Assembly (NCBI GenBank): GCA_026397595.1
Contig: JAPLUO010000235.1
Span: 1-45,439 of the forward strand
Direction of reading: 5' to 3'
Length of the DNA: 45,439 bases
Source: Caldifarciminota bacterium
GTDB taxonomy: Bacteria > Hydrothermota > Tepidihabitantia > Tepidihabitantales > Tepidihabitantaceae
The translations under genes were made by a program, and so were the position numbers. The notes below the pieces were generated by a model that made no database searches, was not told where the DNA came from, and was given only the letters and a program-made list of their open reading frames with translations. Numbering within the stretch: the stretch's first letter is position 1; every line of letters begins with the position of its first letter. Positions 32,813 to 41,090 of the stretch are shown piece by piece.

Positions 32813-35442
32813 GTAGTTGTCGCTTCTCGGACCGCGCTTCTGAACGCTTCCTGCCCCGCGCCCAGCTTTTCGAGCATGCCGCCGCCTTCGGCCAGGTCCG
32901 GCCTGCCGCCCCCGCCGCCGCCCATCGCCGAACCGACCGCCTTGGCCAGCTTACCTGCAGGTATCTTCTTCTGCCGGTCCCGGCTGACGAGCACGACGTA
33001 GCGCAGCCGGGCCGACTCGCCGCCGCCGGGGACTGTCCCCGCATGGGGACTGTCCCCAGTGCCGCCGGTCAGGAATCCGACGAAATTCTCTCCCAGCTTC
33101 TCGCGCACCCGGTCCGCCACGAGCCGCAGTTCCGCGCTCTCGAACTTCGGAAAGTGAGCGACAACCGACCTGACCCCGCCGATGTCCTCCGGCGCTGCCG
33201 CCAGTTCGTCGCCTGCTCCCCTTGCGAGTTGGGCTGACAGTCCCGCGAGCTTGGCGTCGAGCCGCTTCATCTCCTCGGTCAGGCTCGCCACCTTCTTGGT
33301 CAGCACTTCCTCGGTCCCGCCGAGCTGCCCGCACAGCTCGGTGATGGTCGCCCGCTCGAACGCCACACACTCGAACGCCGCCTTGCCGACCAGCGCCTCA
33401 ATCCGCCGGATGCCCGCTGCGACCCCGGTTTCGGAGGTAATCCTGAACATCCCAATCTGGCCGGTGCTGCGCAGGTGCGTGCCGCCACACAATTCCATCG
33501 AGAAGTCGGCGACCCTGACTACCGTCACCTTTTCGCCGTACTGCTCGCCGAAGAACGCCAGCGCGCCCATCGCCCTCGCGTCGTCGAGCGGCGTATCGCG
33601 CAGGGCCTGGACTGGCTGGTCGGCGACGACCTGCTCGTAAACCATCCGCTCGACCGCATGTATCTGCTCCGCGGTCATCGGCTCGAACGCGGCGAAGTCG
33701 AACCGAAGCCGGCCCGGCTCGACCAATGAGCCTTCCTGCTTCACGTAGTCGCCAAGTGCCTTCCGCAGCGCCGCATGCAGCAGGTGGGTCGCGGTGTGTG
33801 CCCGCTCAATCTCGCGCCGCCGTTCCTTGTCCACCGCAGCAAAGACTTTGCCCTGTACGACTTCGCCCCGCACGAGCTTCGCCTTGCAGGTGGGCACGCC
33901 GTGCTTTGTGAACGTGCCGAGCACCTCCAACTCGAACCCCTCGCCGATAATCCGCCCGGTGTCGCCGACCTGACCGCCCATCTCGGCGTAGAACGGGCTC
34001 TGCTTCAGCACGACTTCGTACTGCCCGTCCGGCAGTTGTGCGAAGCTCGCTATCTCCGTGTCGGCCTCGTCGCAGTCGTACCCGACGAACTCCGTCTTCT
34101 CACTAGACCCCTTGACCACTGGACCACTTGACCACTCTTTCCTGCTCCGCTCCCGCTGCCCCTGCATCGCCCGCTCAAAGCCCTCGATGTCCAACCGTAC
34201 TCCGGCCTCCTCGGCCAGTTCCTTCACCAGCTCGATGTGGAACCCGAACGTATCGTGCAGCTTGAACAGGTCTTCGCCCGGGATCAGGCCGTCGCGCTTA
34301 TGGGCTGCCAGCACATCCTGCCAGCGCTCAAGGCCCGCATCCAGCGTCCGCAGGAACCGCTCCTCCTCGGACTTGATTATCATCGCCGCCTGCTCGCGTT
34401 TAGCCACGACTTCCGGGTACCACTGCCGCATCAACTCAACCACTTCGCCGGAGACCTTGTACAGGAACGGCTCGTTGACGCCTTGCCGCCGGGCAATGAG
34501 CGACGCCCGGCGCAGGATGCTGCGCAGGATGTACCCGCGCCCATCGTTCGACGGTATGGCGCCGTCGGCAATCGCAAAGACCAACGCCCGTGCATGGTCC
34601 GCGGCCACGTAGAGCATCTGGCGCGCGTCTCCTCCCTCCTCCCTCTTCTCTCCTCTCTCCTCTATGTTGAGCATCTTCGCGGTCGCCTTGATAATCGGGG
34701 CGAACAAATCGGTGTCGAATATCGTCCTCTTCTCCTGAGACACCATCGCCAGCCGCTCCATGCCCATGCCGGTATCAATGCCCCGGTTCTTGAGCGGCTC
34801 GCGCGTACCGTCCGGCAACTGGTTGTACTGCGGGAAAACGATGTTGTAGACCTCGCTGAACCGGTCGCAGTCGCAGCCCGGCGCACACGTCGCCTTGCCG
34901 CAGCCGAGTTCGGCCCCGAGGTCTACGTAGATTTCCGAGCAAGGCCCGCACGCGCCGCCGCCGCCGACCGGACCCCAGAAGTTGTCTTTGGCACCGAGAC
35001 GCACGACCCGGTTCTCCGGCAGCCCGACCTTGGTACGCCAGATATTGTACGCCTCGTCGTCTTCTTCGAACACCGAGGCGTAGAGCCGGTCCGCCTCGAT
35101 CTTCACCACCTGCGTCAGGTACTCCCACGCCCAGGGAATTGCCTCATGCTTGAAGTAGTCCCCAAACGAGAAGTTGCCAAGCATCTCGAAGAAAGTGCCA
35201 TGGCGCGGGGTCTTGCCCACGCGGTCGAGGTCCGACGCGCGCAGGCACTTCTGGATAGAAGTCGCCCGGCGATACGGCAGTTCAACCGTGCCCGCCCAAT
35301 ACGGCTTGAACTGCACCATCCCGGCGCTTGTGAAGAGCATGGTCGGGTCGTCCCGCGGAATCAGGGACGAACTCGGCACAATCTTGTGCTCCCGCTGGGT
35401 GTAGAACTCAAGGAACGTCCGGCGTAACTCTCGGTGGTTCAT
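32788..35442 (-). CDS. alaS: Alanyl-tRNA synthetase with in-frame repeat insertions
   Basis: 884 residues, normal length. Class II catalytic core: FTSAGMVQFKPYW, RKCLRA-type motif, GVGGGG-rich GACGPCSEIY. The editing domain has HTATHLLHAAL and CGGTHLRSTGQIG. The C-Ala domain ends GGGGGRPDLAEGG. Four pieces are repeat-like: EERGEKREEGGD (about 262-273), KEWSSGPVVKGSSEK (about 436-450), GDSPHAGTVPGG (about 795-806) and the terminal TSDTNPKP. None falls in a catalytic motif. The minus-strand promoter puts the -10 nine bases before the ATG. It belongs with recX and recA, from which it is now separated. Confidence 0.93.
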   Translation of the reverse strand: MNHRELRRTFLEFYTQREHKIVPSSSLIPRDDPTMLFTSAGMVQFKPYWAGTVELPYRRATSIQKCLRASDLDRVGKTPRHGTFFEMLGNFSFGDYFKHEAIPWAWEYLTQVVKIEADRLYASVFEEDDEAYNIWRTKVGLPENRVVRLGAKDNFWGPVGGGGACGPCSEIYVDLGAELGCGKATCAPGCDCDRFSEVYNIVFPQYNQLPDGTREPLKNRGIDTGMGMERLAMVSQEKRTIFDTDLFAPIIKATAKMLNIEERGEKREEGGDARQMLYVAADHARALVFAIADGAIPSNDGRGYILRSILRRASLIARRQGVNEPFLYKVSGEVVELMRQWYPEVVAKREQAAMIIKSEEERFLRTLDAGLERWQDVLAAHKRDGLIPGEDLFKLHDTFGFHIELVKELAEEAGVRLDIEGFERAMQGQRERSRKEWSSGPVVKGSSEKTEFVGYDCDEADTEIASFAQLPDGQYEVVLKQSPFYAEMGGQVGDTGRIIGEGFELEVLGTFTKHGVPTCKAKLVRGEVVQGKVFAAVDKERRREIERAHTATHLLHAALRKALGDYVKQEGSLVEPGRLRFDFAAFEPMTAEQIHAVERMVYEQVVADQPVQALRDTPLDDARAMGALAFFGEQYGEKVTVVRVADFSMELCGGTHLRSTGQIGMFRITSETGVAAGIRRIEALVGKAAFECVAFERATITELCGQLGGTEEVLTKKVASLTEEMKRLDAKLAGLSAQLARGAGDELAAAPEDIGGVRSVVAHFPKFESAELRLVADRVREKLGENFVGFLTGGTGDSPHAGTVPGGGESARLRYVVLVSRDRQKKIPAGKLAKAVGSAMGGGGGGRPDLAEGGGMLEKLGAGQEAFRSAVREATTTSDTNPKP
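33028..33057. repeat. Two GGGGACTGTCCCC palindromes inside alaS
   Basis: Copies at 33028-33040 and 33045-33057, four bases apart, the same spacing as at 8024-8053. Confidence 0.9.
34098..34136. repeat. GACCACTGGACCACTTGACC word inside alaS
   Basis: The word is tandem in 10-bp steps and matches 10979-11011 at the hydrolase/DUF364 junction. Confidence 0.85.
34628..34664. repeat. Purine/pyrimidine word inside alaS
   Basis: CTCCCTCCTCCCTCTTCTCT and CCTCTCTCCTCT give EERGEKREEGG on the coding strand. Strand asymmetry is extreme compared with flanking alaS codons. Confidence 0.7.
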
Positions 35443-35451
35443 GACTGGTGC

Positions 35452-35479
35452 ATTGTAGCCGGAAACCGCCCGGATGCAA
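35452..35479 (-). promoter_or_regulatory. Leaderless-type promoter of alaS
   Basis: Minus strand: TTGCAT, 16 bp, TACAAT, then nine bases to ATG 35442. Confidence 0.65.
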
Positions 35480-35622
35480 CTGCGGAGGGCAAACGTCCAG
35501 CCGCCAGCTTGACTCGTGCGGGCCGGCTGCTAGCATGACTCAACTGCGCCCGCGGCCAGCCGGCGCCGGGCCGGAACGCAGCGGGGCGGAGACAGAAAGG
35601 AAAGGTCAAAAGGAGGTAGGAA

Positions 35623-36471
35623 ATGGCCGCAAGAGCCAAGTATGTGCTCTTCGTGCACGGCATCGGCCCGCAGGAACCACACTACTCTGACCGACTCGTC
35701 CAGAAGCTGTGGCCAGCCGGCCAGCCAGCCAACGTCAAGTCCCGAGAAATGCTATACTGCGACGTCTTCGAAACCATGAACGCCAAGACCGAGATGGCCA
35801 AATGGGCAGCTCAAGCTGCACCCATCCTCAACGACTTGGTGACGCTGGTCTGGCCCGGCGCGCAGCTCGAACCGGATATCGCGACAACGCTCAAGGACTG
35901 CGTTGCCCACGTGCTCTACTTCGCTACGTCGGTTGACGTACGGACGCGGATACTGAACGAGTTCAAGAAGGAGCTTGTGGCGATACTGAAGGAAGCCCCG
36001 GGCGGGTTCGCACGCAATGTGGAGATAACGATTGTGTCGCACAGCCTCGGTACAGCCGTGGCCTACTTGGGTCTGCATGACATGGTCCAAGACCCGGTAC
36101 TGGGGCTGCAGAAAGACGTTGTGGTCAGGAGTTTGTACACCTTGGCGACGCCAATCGAGCTTATCCGCGTGGTGGGCAGCAAGCTGCCCCAGCCGCTTGC
36201 CATCCCGAACCTGACCGATGGCTTGAGGCGGCCCACACGGGTAAACGCCAGCGGCAAGGTCGAGACGAACATCGGGAACTGGTTCTCGTTCCGGCACGCT
36301 CTGGACCCGGTGGCGAGCCTCGCCGCGCTCAAAGGTCGCCCGCTGCTCGACAATGACGACATCACTCCCTTCAGCGTCATCGATACCCAGGTTGCCAAGG
36401 TTCACGATTTCGGCAGGTACATTGACCAGGCACGCAGCGAGATTCTCAGCCACGTGGAGGTGACAGCATGA
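35623..36471 (+). CDS. Alpha/beta hydrolase or lipase-like protein
   Basis: 282 residues. AAGGAGG lies about five bases before the ATG. KYVLFVHGIGPQ is the oxyanion strand and VEITIVSHSLGTAVAYLGL the nucleophile elbow (S-H-S-L-G). A late DDITPFSVID and VHDFGRYID may hold the acid and histidine. No signal peptide, so it is probably cytoplasmic. It overlaps the next gene as ATGA. Substrate unknown. The pair sits where recX would be expected to adjoin alaS. Confidence 0.7.
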   Translation: MAARAKYVLFVHGIGPQEPHYSDRLVQKLWPAGQPANVKSREMLYCDVFETMNAKTEMAKWAAQAAPILNDLVTLVWPGAQLEPDIATTLKDCVAHVLYFATSVDVRTRILNEFKKELVAILKEAPGGFARNVEITIVSHSLGTAVAYLGLHDMVQDPVLGLQKDVVVRSLYTLATPIELIRVVGSKLPQPLAIPNLTDGLRRPTRVNASGKVETNIGNWFSFRHALDPVASLAALKGRPLLDNDDITPFSVIDTQVAKVHDFGRYIDQARSEILSHVEVTA

Positions 36472-37373
36472 GGCGGGCATCTCTTCTCATCATTCTCACG
36501 CTCAGTTCGGCGCTCGCGGCCGAGCCCTTCCACGTGCTCCTTGTCAGGTATGCCCGAGCCTATCGGGATTTCGACCGTGATATCCGGATGGTCGCGGACT
36601 CAGTCCGAACCCGTTCCAACGTGCAGTTCGACTACGGCCGGTTCTACGCTGCGCTAGAGGTCACCGGCCGGCTCGTTCCGGCTGCCGCGCCGGAGCTTGA
36701 CGTCGCCTTGAAGTCCGTCGGTACCAGTGGCAGCTTCCTTGACAGCGACCAGTTCAAAGCCGCTCTCGGCGACCTCGACGACCTGTCACAGGACCTGGCC
36801 GACATCGCCGGCAGCGCCTGGGCGCCCCAAGGTCTGCTCATCCCGACCCAGACTGAACCCATACACTCCTACACCGACCTGGCGTCGTATGGCCGCTGGA
36901 ACCTGGTGCAGCTCGACCTGAAGGATTTGGAGATTCAGAAGAGTATCGAAGACTTCGAAATCAGATATGGGCCCAGGAGCGACCGCGTCAACCTGCTGGA
37001 GCTGCTGCTCATTAACTACGTTCCGCCATTCCGGGGCAGCACCAAGGGCCCTTCGCACTGGGAACCGATCCTACGCGTCACGCCGGTCTGCTACAGCGTG
37101 AACGACAATCGCTTCATCAAGACCGCCCAGATCGGGTTCAGCTACTACTTCCTCAGTGGTTCACCCTCGGTCTTATCCTGGGTTCACCATGTCGGGTTCG
37201 CACCGACCGTCGCTGATGTAACAGGAGACCGCATCTACCGGGTCGGTAAGCTCGGTTGGGGCGGGACGCTCCACCTCGGCCGCTACCAGGTCGGTGCGGT
37301 CTACGTCCCGAGCGCCGCGCGCGTCAACGTCTTCTCGACCATCGACTTTCAGGTTATTCCGACGTTGTTCTAG
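36468..37373 (+). CDS. Unknown exported protein, possibly outer-membrane
   Basis: 301 residues. Signal peptide about 1-18 (LLIILTLSSALAA). The N-terminal half is helical (YRDFDRDIRMVADSVR ... LDDLSQDLADIAG). The C-terminal half alternates hydrophobic and polar residues in beta strands and ends with phenylalanine (FQVIPTLF), as outer-membrane barrels do. I recognise no family. It is translationally coupled to the hydrolase gene. Its TAG shares the four bases CTAG with the stop of the convergent chimeric remnant. Confidence 0.6.
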   Translation: MRRASLLIILTLSSALAAEPFHVLLVRYARAYRDFDRDIRMVADSVRTRSNVQFDYGRFYAALEVTGRLVPAAAPELDVALKSVGTSGSFLDSDQFKAALGDLDDLSQDLADIAGSAWAPQGLLIPTQTEPIHSYTDLASYGRWNLVQLDLKDLEIQKSIEDFEIRYGPRSDRVNLLELLLINYVPPFRGSTKGPSHWEPILRVTPVCYSVNDNRFIKTAQIGFSYYFLSGSPSVLSWVHHVGFAPTVADVTGDRIYRVGKLGWGGTLHLGRYQVGAVYVPSAARVNVFSTIDFQVIPTLF

Positions 37374-37687
37374 GAATTGGGCAGCCACGCCTCCAGATCG
37401 GGCGCGTTCATGACCCGCTGAATCGTGTCCGGTGAGAAACCGCGGCGGGCGAGGAGGGCAGAAAGCCGGGGTCGAGGTCGGGCGCGCTGGCACTTCCGTA
37501 TTGAGGTCGCCCGGCGATACGGCAGTTCGACCGTGCCCGCCCAGTAGGGCTTGAACTGCACCATCCCGGCGCTGGTAAACAGCATGGTCGGGTCGTCCCT
37601 CGGTATCAGGGACGAACTAGGGACAATCTTGTGTTCCCGCTGGGCGTAGAACTCAAGAAACGTCCGGCGCAACTCGCGGTGGTTCAT
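37370..37687 (-). pseudogene. Chimeric remnant: alaS 5' end joined to recX 3' end
   Basis: Residues 1-67 (MNHRELRRTFLEFYAQREHK onwards) match intact AlaS with only a few differences. After KCQRARPRPR the frame continues as LSALLARRGFSPDTIQ, the C-terminal RecX motif. The join is near 37466-37471. Its upstream region keeps a promoter with the same spacing as alaS. This is what a tandem duplication running from inside recX to inside alaS would leave at the junction. The product would lack a complete catalytic or RecX fold. Confidence 0.85.
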
Positions 37688-37696
37688 AGCCTGTGG

Positions 37697-37724
37697 ATTC
37701 TAGTGGGAATACAAGCGGGCGCAA
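37697..37724 (-). promoter_or_regulatory. Duplicated alaS promoter before the chimeric remnant
   Basis: Minus strand: TTGCGC, 16 bp, TAGAAT, then nine bases to ATG 37687. Spacing is identical to the alaS promoter, while several bases differ. Confidence 0.6.
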
Positions 37725-37741
37725 CCTTCACAGGATTCCCG

Positions 37742-38962
37742 CTACTCCGTCGGCCCGAACACGAACTTGCCCGTCCTGTCTATGTAGCCATATCTGCCAC
37801 CCAACCGCACCATGGCGAGGCCATCGGAGAAATCCCATGCCCAGTCGAACTGCGGGTCGATGACGACCTTGCCCGTGGCGTCAATGTAGCCCCACTTGCC
37901 ATTCCTTAGGTCGCCAACCATTACGGCGGCGAGGCCCTCGGAGAAGCACCAAGCCCCGTCAAACTCCGGGTTGATGACAATCTTGCCGGTCTTGTCAATG
38001 TAGCCCCACTTGCCATTCCATGGGTAGCCAACCATTACAGCGGCGAGGCCCTCAGAGAAGCGCTGTGCAAAGAAGAACTGTGGGTTGATTACGTAGTGGC
38101 CGGTCTTGTCTATGAAGCCGCACTTGACGGGCCCTGGCTCCAACTCGCGCTCCGTCCTGCCGAGCCTGACGAGAGCGAGACCCTCGGAGAAGTCATCGGC
38201 ATTGTCGAACTGCGCGTCGATGACGAACCTATCGGTCTTGTCAATGTAGCCCCACCTACCACTCCATTTACCAGTCCATGGGTCGCCAACCTGTACAGCG
38301 GCGAGGCCCTCAGAAAAACGCGAAGCACAGACGTACCGTGGATTGACAACGTAATTGCCGGTCTTGTCAACGTAGCCGTAATGCTCTGCCGAAAGCACCA
38401 TGGCGAGACCCTCGGAGAAGCGCCATGGATTGTCAAACTGCGACTGCGGGCCGACGACGAACTTGCCGGTCTTGTCAATGCAGCCGAACTTGTCGCCTAA
38501 CTGCACTCTAGGAAGACCCTCGGGGGAAACGGGCCAAGGGCCGAAGAACTGCGGCTTAATGACATGACGTCCAGTTCTATCTACGAAGCCCCACACGGCA
38601 CCCAACCGCACCATGGCGAGACCCTCGGAGAAGTCCCATGCCCCGTCGAACTGCGGTTTGATGACGAACTTGCCAGCGGAGTCAATGTAGCCATACTTGC
38701 CGCCCAACTTCACGAGGGCCAGGCCCTCGAAGAAGTCTCCGATCTCATCAAACCGTGGTTTGATGACAATCTTGCCGGTCTTGTCAATGCAGCCACACCG
38801 GCCGCCCTGGAGGACCGGAAAGAGGCCGCCACGTTCGTTCTTCGCAGCAACCGACGCAGCAGGTTTCCGGCAGCCCACGACAACGAGAGCCACGGCTACG
38901 CCAAGGACGGCCGCAAGGCCTGCGGCAGGCAACCTACGTCCTACAGATGTCACTCTACCCAC
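37742..38962 (-). CDS. WG-repeat lipoprotein
   Basis: I prefer GTG 38962, five bases after AAAGGAG, to the ATG at 38977 that lies within the ribosome site. The signal sequence LAAVLGVAVALVVVGC ends in a lipobox cysteine, so the protein is lipid-anchored. Ten repeats of about 35-45 residues follow with the form GYIDKTGKFVI-x-PQFD-x-A-x2-FSEGLA-x-V (WG_beta_rep family). These are found in many surface proteins; the ligand is unknown. The gene starts only a few bases after the recX stop, interrupting the usual recX-alaS neighbourhood. Confidence 0.88.
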   Translation of the reverse strand: MGRVTSVGRRLPAAGLAAVLGVAVALVVVGCRKPAASVAAKNERGGLFPVLQGGRCGCIDKTGKIVIKPRFDEIGDFFEGLALVKLGGKYGYIDSAGKFVIKPQFDGAWDFSEGLAMVRLGAVWGFVDRTGRHVIKPQFFGPWPVSPEGLPRVQLGDKFGCIDKTGKFVVGPQSQFDNPWRFSEGLAMVLSAEHYGYVDKTGNYVVNPRYVCASRFSEGLAAVQVGDPWTGKWSGRWGYIDKTDRFVIDAQFDNADDFSEGLALVRLGRTERELEPGPVKCGFIDKTGHYVINPQFFFAQRFSEGLAAVMVGYPWNGKWGYIDKTGKIVINPEFDGAWCFSEGLAAVMVGDLRNGKWGYIDATGKVVIDPQFDWAWDFSDGLAMVRLGGRYGYIDRTGKFVFGPTE

Positions 38963-38983
38963 ATTATCTCCTTTCATGTCGAG

Positions 38984-39607
38984 CTACTCGGTATTCTCTA
39001 CCTCGCCGCCCAGCACTGTTTGTATCGTGTCCGGCGAGAAGCCACGGCGGGCGAGCAGGGCGTAGAGCCTCCGCTTGAGCACGTCCGGTTCGAGCCGCTT
39101 ATTCCGGCTGAGGTACTTCTCGGCAACCTCCCTGGCCGCAGCCGTCTCATCCGGCGCTTGCTCCAAGGCCGCGTCAATCTGGTGCCGGTCAATGCCGCGC
39201 TTGATGAGTTCGCCCCGCACCCGCCACTTGCCTTTGTGCCCGATGGCGATGCGATCCTCGGCGAACCGCCGCGCGAACCCCGCGTCGTCAACCATCTTCA
39301 ACTCAGCCAGCCTCTGCAGTGTGTGGGAAACGATGTCCGGCGAGAAGCCTTTGCGCGTCAGCCGCTGCGTCAGTTCGCTCGTGGTCCGGGCCTTATAGGA
39401 AAGCAGCAGGAACGCGTACTGCCGTGCCCCGTGCAATTGCTCTTCGTGGGCTATCCGGTCGAGTTCGGCGCGGTCGACCTCGCGCCCCACATGCAGGCCG
39501 AGCGCGCCTACCGTCTCGCTGGACAGACCGAAAAGGAACGTTCCGTCGAGGAAGACCGAGACCCGCCGCCTATTTCTCTTCTGCGGCTCGAGCGCGGTTA
39601 TCTTCAC
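38984..39607 (-). CDS. recX: RecX-type regulator of RecA
   Basis: 207 residues, GTG start. Three-helix RecX repeats: ARQYAFLLLSYKARTTSELTQRLTRKGFSPDIV, then ADDR-like VDDAGFARRFAEDR and GKWRVRGELIKRGI, then LKRRLYALLARRGFSPDTI. RecX blocks RecA filament growth. It lies downstream of recA in the usual order, but 181 bp of repeat DNA separates them. A TAGAAT box 12 bases before the start may give it its own promoter. Confidence 0.88.
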   Translation of the reverse strand: MKITALEPQKRNRRRVSVFLDGTFLFGLSSETVGALGLHVGREVDRAELDRIAHEEQLHGARQYAFLLLSYKARTTSELTQRLTRKGFSPDIVSHTLQRLAELKMVDDAGFARRFAEDRIAIGHKGKWRVRGELIKRGIDRHQIDAALEQAPDETAAAREVAEKYLSRNKRLEPDVLKRRLYALLARRGFSPDTIQTVLGGEVENTE

Positions 39608-39625
39608 GACCGGAACCGGATTCTA

Positions 39626-39781
39626 TCCGCAGATTACGCAGATTCCACAGATTCGGCCCTGACCCAGAACAGACCAGGGAGCCAACGAACCGAAGGGCGG
39701 TAGACTCCTCATCGTAGGCTGTCAGCAGATTCCGTGGATTCTGCTCCGAGACCTATCTGCGTAATCTGTGGAATCTGTGGA
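39626..39781. repeat. Inverted repeat pair between recA and recX
   Basis: The left arm is GCAGATTACGCAGATTCCAC and the right arm CTGCGTAATCTGTGGAATCT. The arms are nearly perfect complements over about 28 bp around a core of about 90 bp, and would form a long hairpin in a recA-recX transcript. Confidence 0.85.
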
Positions 39782-39788
39782 TGTCCTC

Positions 39789-40865
39789 TCAGCTCCTCGT
39801 CTTTCGTGCCTTCGTGGCGTCTATGTCGGTTTCCGGGGCGGCTTCGCGCTGCGTGATCCTGCTGGCCATAGGTATCTTCATCTTCTCGTAGAGCTGTATC
39901 TCAGCCTTGGCCGCGACCGGCGCGTTGTCCTTCAGGAAGTCAATCGCCGCGTCACGTCCCTGGCCGATGCGCATGTCACCGAACGCGTACCAGGTGCCGG
40001 ACTTGGTAAACACTCCCTGCTCCGCGCCCATGTCCACCAGTTCACCGAGGCGCGAAATGCCCTTGCCGTATATCAGGTCGAACTCGGCCTCGCGGAACGG
40101 CGGCGCGACCTTGTTCTTCACAACCTTCACGCGGGTCCGGCTGCCGATGACATCTTCATCCTTCTTGATGGCGGCGATGCGCCGGATGTCGAATCGCATA
40201 GTGGCATAGAACTTCAGGGCGAGCCCGCCGGTCGTAGTCTCCGGGCTGCCGAACAAGACGACGATCTTATGGCGAATCTGGTTGATGAAGATGGCGCAGG
40301 TCTTGGAGCGCGCGGCCACGCCGGAGAGCTTGCGCATCGCCTGCGACATCAGCCGCGCCTGGACCCCGACGAACGCGTCGCCCATCTCGCCTTCAATCTC
40401 GGCGCGCGGCACCAGCGCCGCAACCGAGTCAATGACGAAGAGGTCGATACCGCCGGAGCGGGTCAGCATCTCGGCGATTTCAAGCGCCTGCTCGCCCGAA
40501 TCCGGCTGCGACACCAGCAGGTCGTCGAGGTTAACCCCAAGCGCCTTGGCGTAGTTCGGGTCGAGCCCGTTCTCGGCGTCAATGAACGCCGCAGTCCCGC
40601 CGAGCTTCTGGCACTGGGCGACGATGTTGAGCACGAGCGTGGTCTTGCCCGACCCCTCCGGCCCGTAGATCTCCACAATCCGGCCGCGCGGCACGCCGCC
40701 GATGCCCAGCACCGCATCCAACCCGATTGAACCGGTGGGAATCGCCTCGCAACTTACCGCGGGCGTGTCCTGGCCGAGCCGCATTATCGCGCCTTTGCCG
40801 AACTGCTTCTCAATCTGCCCAAGGGCATTGCCGAGGGCTTTAGTCTTCTCGTCATCTTTGGCCAT
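39789..40865 (-). CDS. recA: Recombinase RecA
   Basis: 358 residues. ATG with AGGAGG four bases upstream. Walker A is [27 protein letters not shown] carries the catalytic glutamate (usual form AEHALDP). [22 protein letters not shown] is Walker B and loop L1. [22 protein letters not shown] is loop L2, with a valine where a glycine is usual. RecA forms the DNA strand-exchange filament and triggers SOS autocleavage. No LexA box is obvious. The leader contains two GTCCCC palindromes. Confidence 0.97.
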   Translation of the reverse strand: MAKDDEKTKALGNALGQIEKQFGKGAIMRLGQDTPAVSCEAIPTGSIGLDAVLGIGGVPRGRIVEIYGPEGSGKTTLVLNIVAQCQKLGGTAAFIDAENGLDPNYAKALGVNLDDLLVSQPDSGEQALEIAEMLTRSGGIDLFVIDSVAALVPRAEIEGEMGDAFVGVQARLMSQAMRKLSGVAARSKTCAIFINQIRHKIVVLFGSPETTTGGLALKFYATMRFDIRRIAAIKKDEDVIGSRTRVKVVKNKVAPPFREAEFDLIYGKGISRLGELVDMGAEQGVFTKSGTWYAFGDMRIGQGRDAAIDFLKDNAPVAAKAEIQLYEKMKIPMASRITQREAAPETDIDATKARKTRS

Positions 40866-40881
40866 CTTACCTCCTGCAGCA

Positions 40882-40910
40882 GGGACTGTCCCCGGATGGG
40901 AACTGTCCCC
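40882..40910. repeat. GTCCCC palindromes in the recA leader
   Basis: GGGACTGTCCCC (40882-40893) and GGGAACTGTCCCC (40898-40910) lie between promoter and ribosome site and could fold in the mRNA leader. Confidence 0.85.
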
Positions 40911-40935
40911 AGTGTCTTTCGCTGATTCCGGTCAG

Positions 40936-40963
40936 AGTATAGATTTCACCGCCCCCAAGTCAA
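40936..40963 (-). promoter_or_regulatory. recA promoter
   Basis: Minus strand: TTGACT, 16 bp, TATACT. The leader is about 63 nt, so this is an ordinary leadered gene. Confidence 0.75.
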
Positions 40964-41003
40964 GCCGACTGGCTCAACCTGAGAACCGAGACAACCGTAG
41001 TAG

Positions 41004-41090
41004 TGAATTAGGAATGGTGAATAGTGAAAGGCGGATTCGGGTTTCATGATTCTCAACTCTCTATTCACTATTCTCCATGGCCTGCTTTTC
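41004..41090. repeat. Inverted pair of GTGAATAGTGAA words
   Basis: The left arm GGAATGGTGAATAGTGAA faces the right arm CTCTATTCACTATTCTCC. The right arm encodes the last residues (ENSE) and stop of the gene at 41061. Confidence 0.8.
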
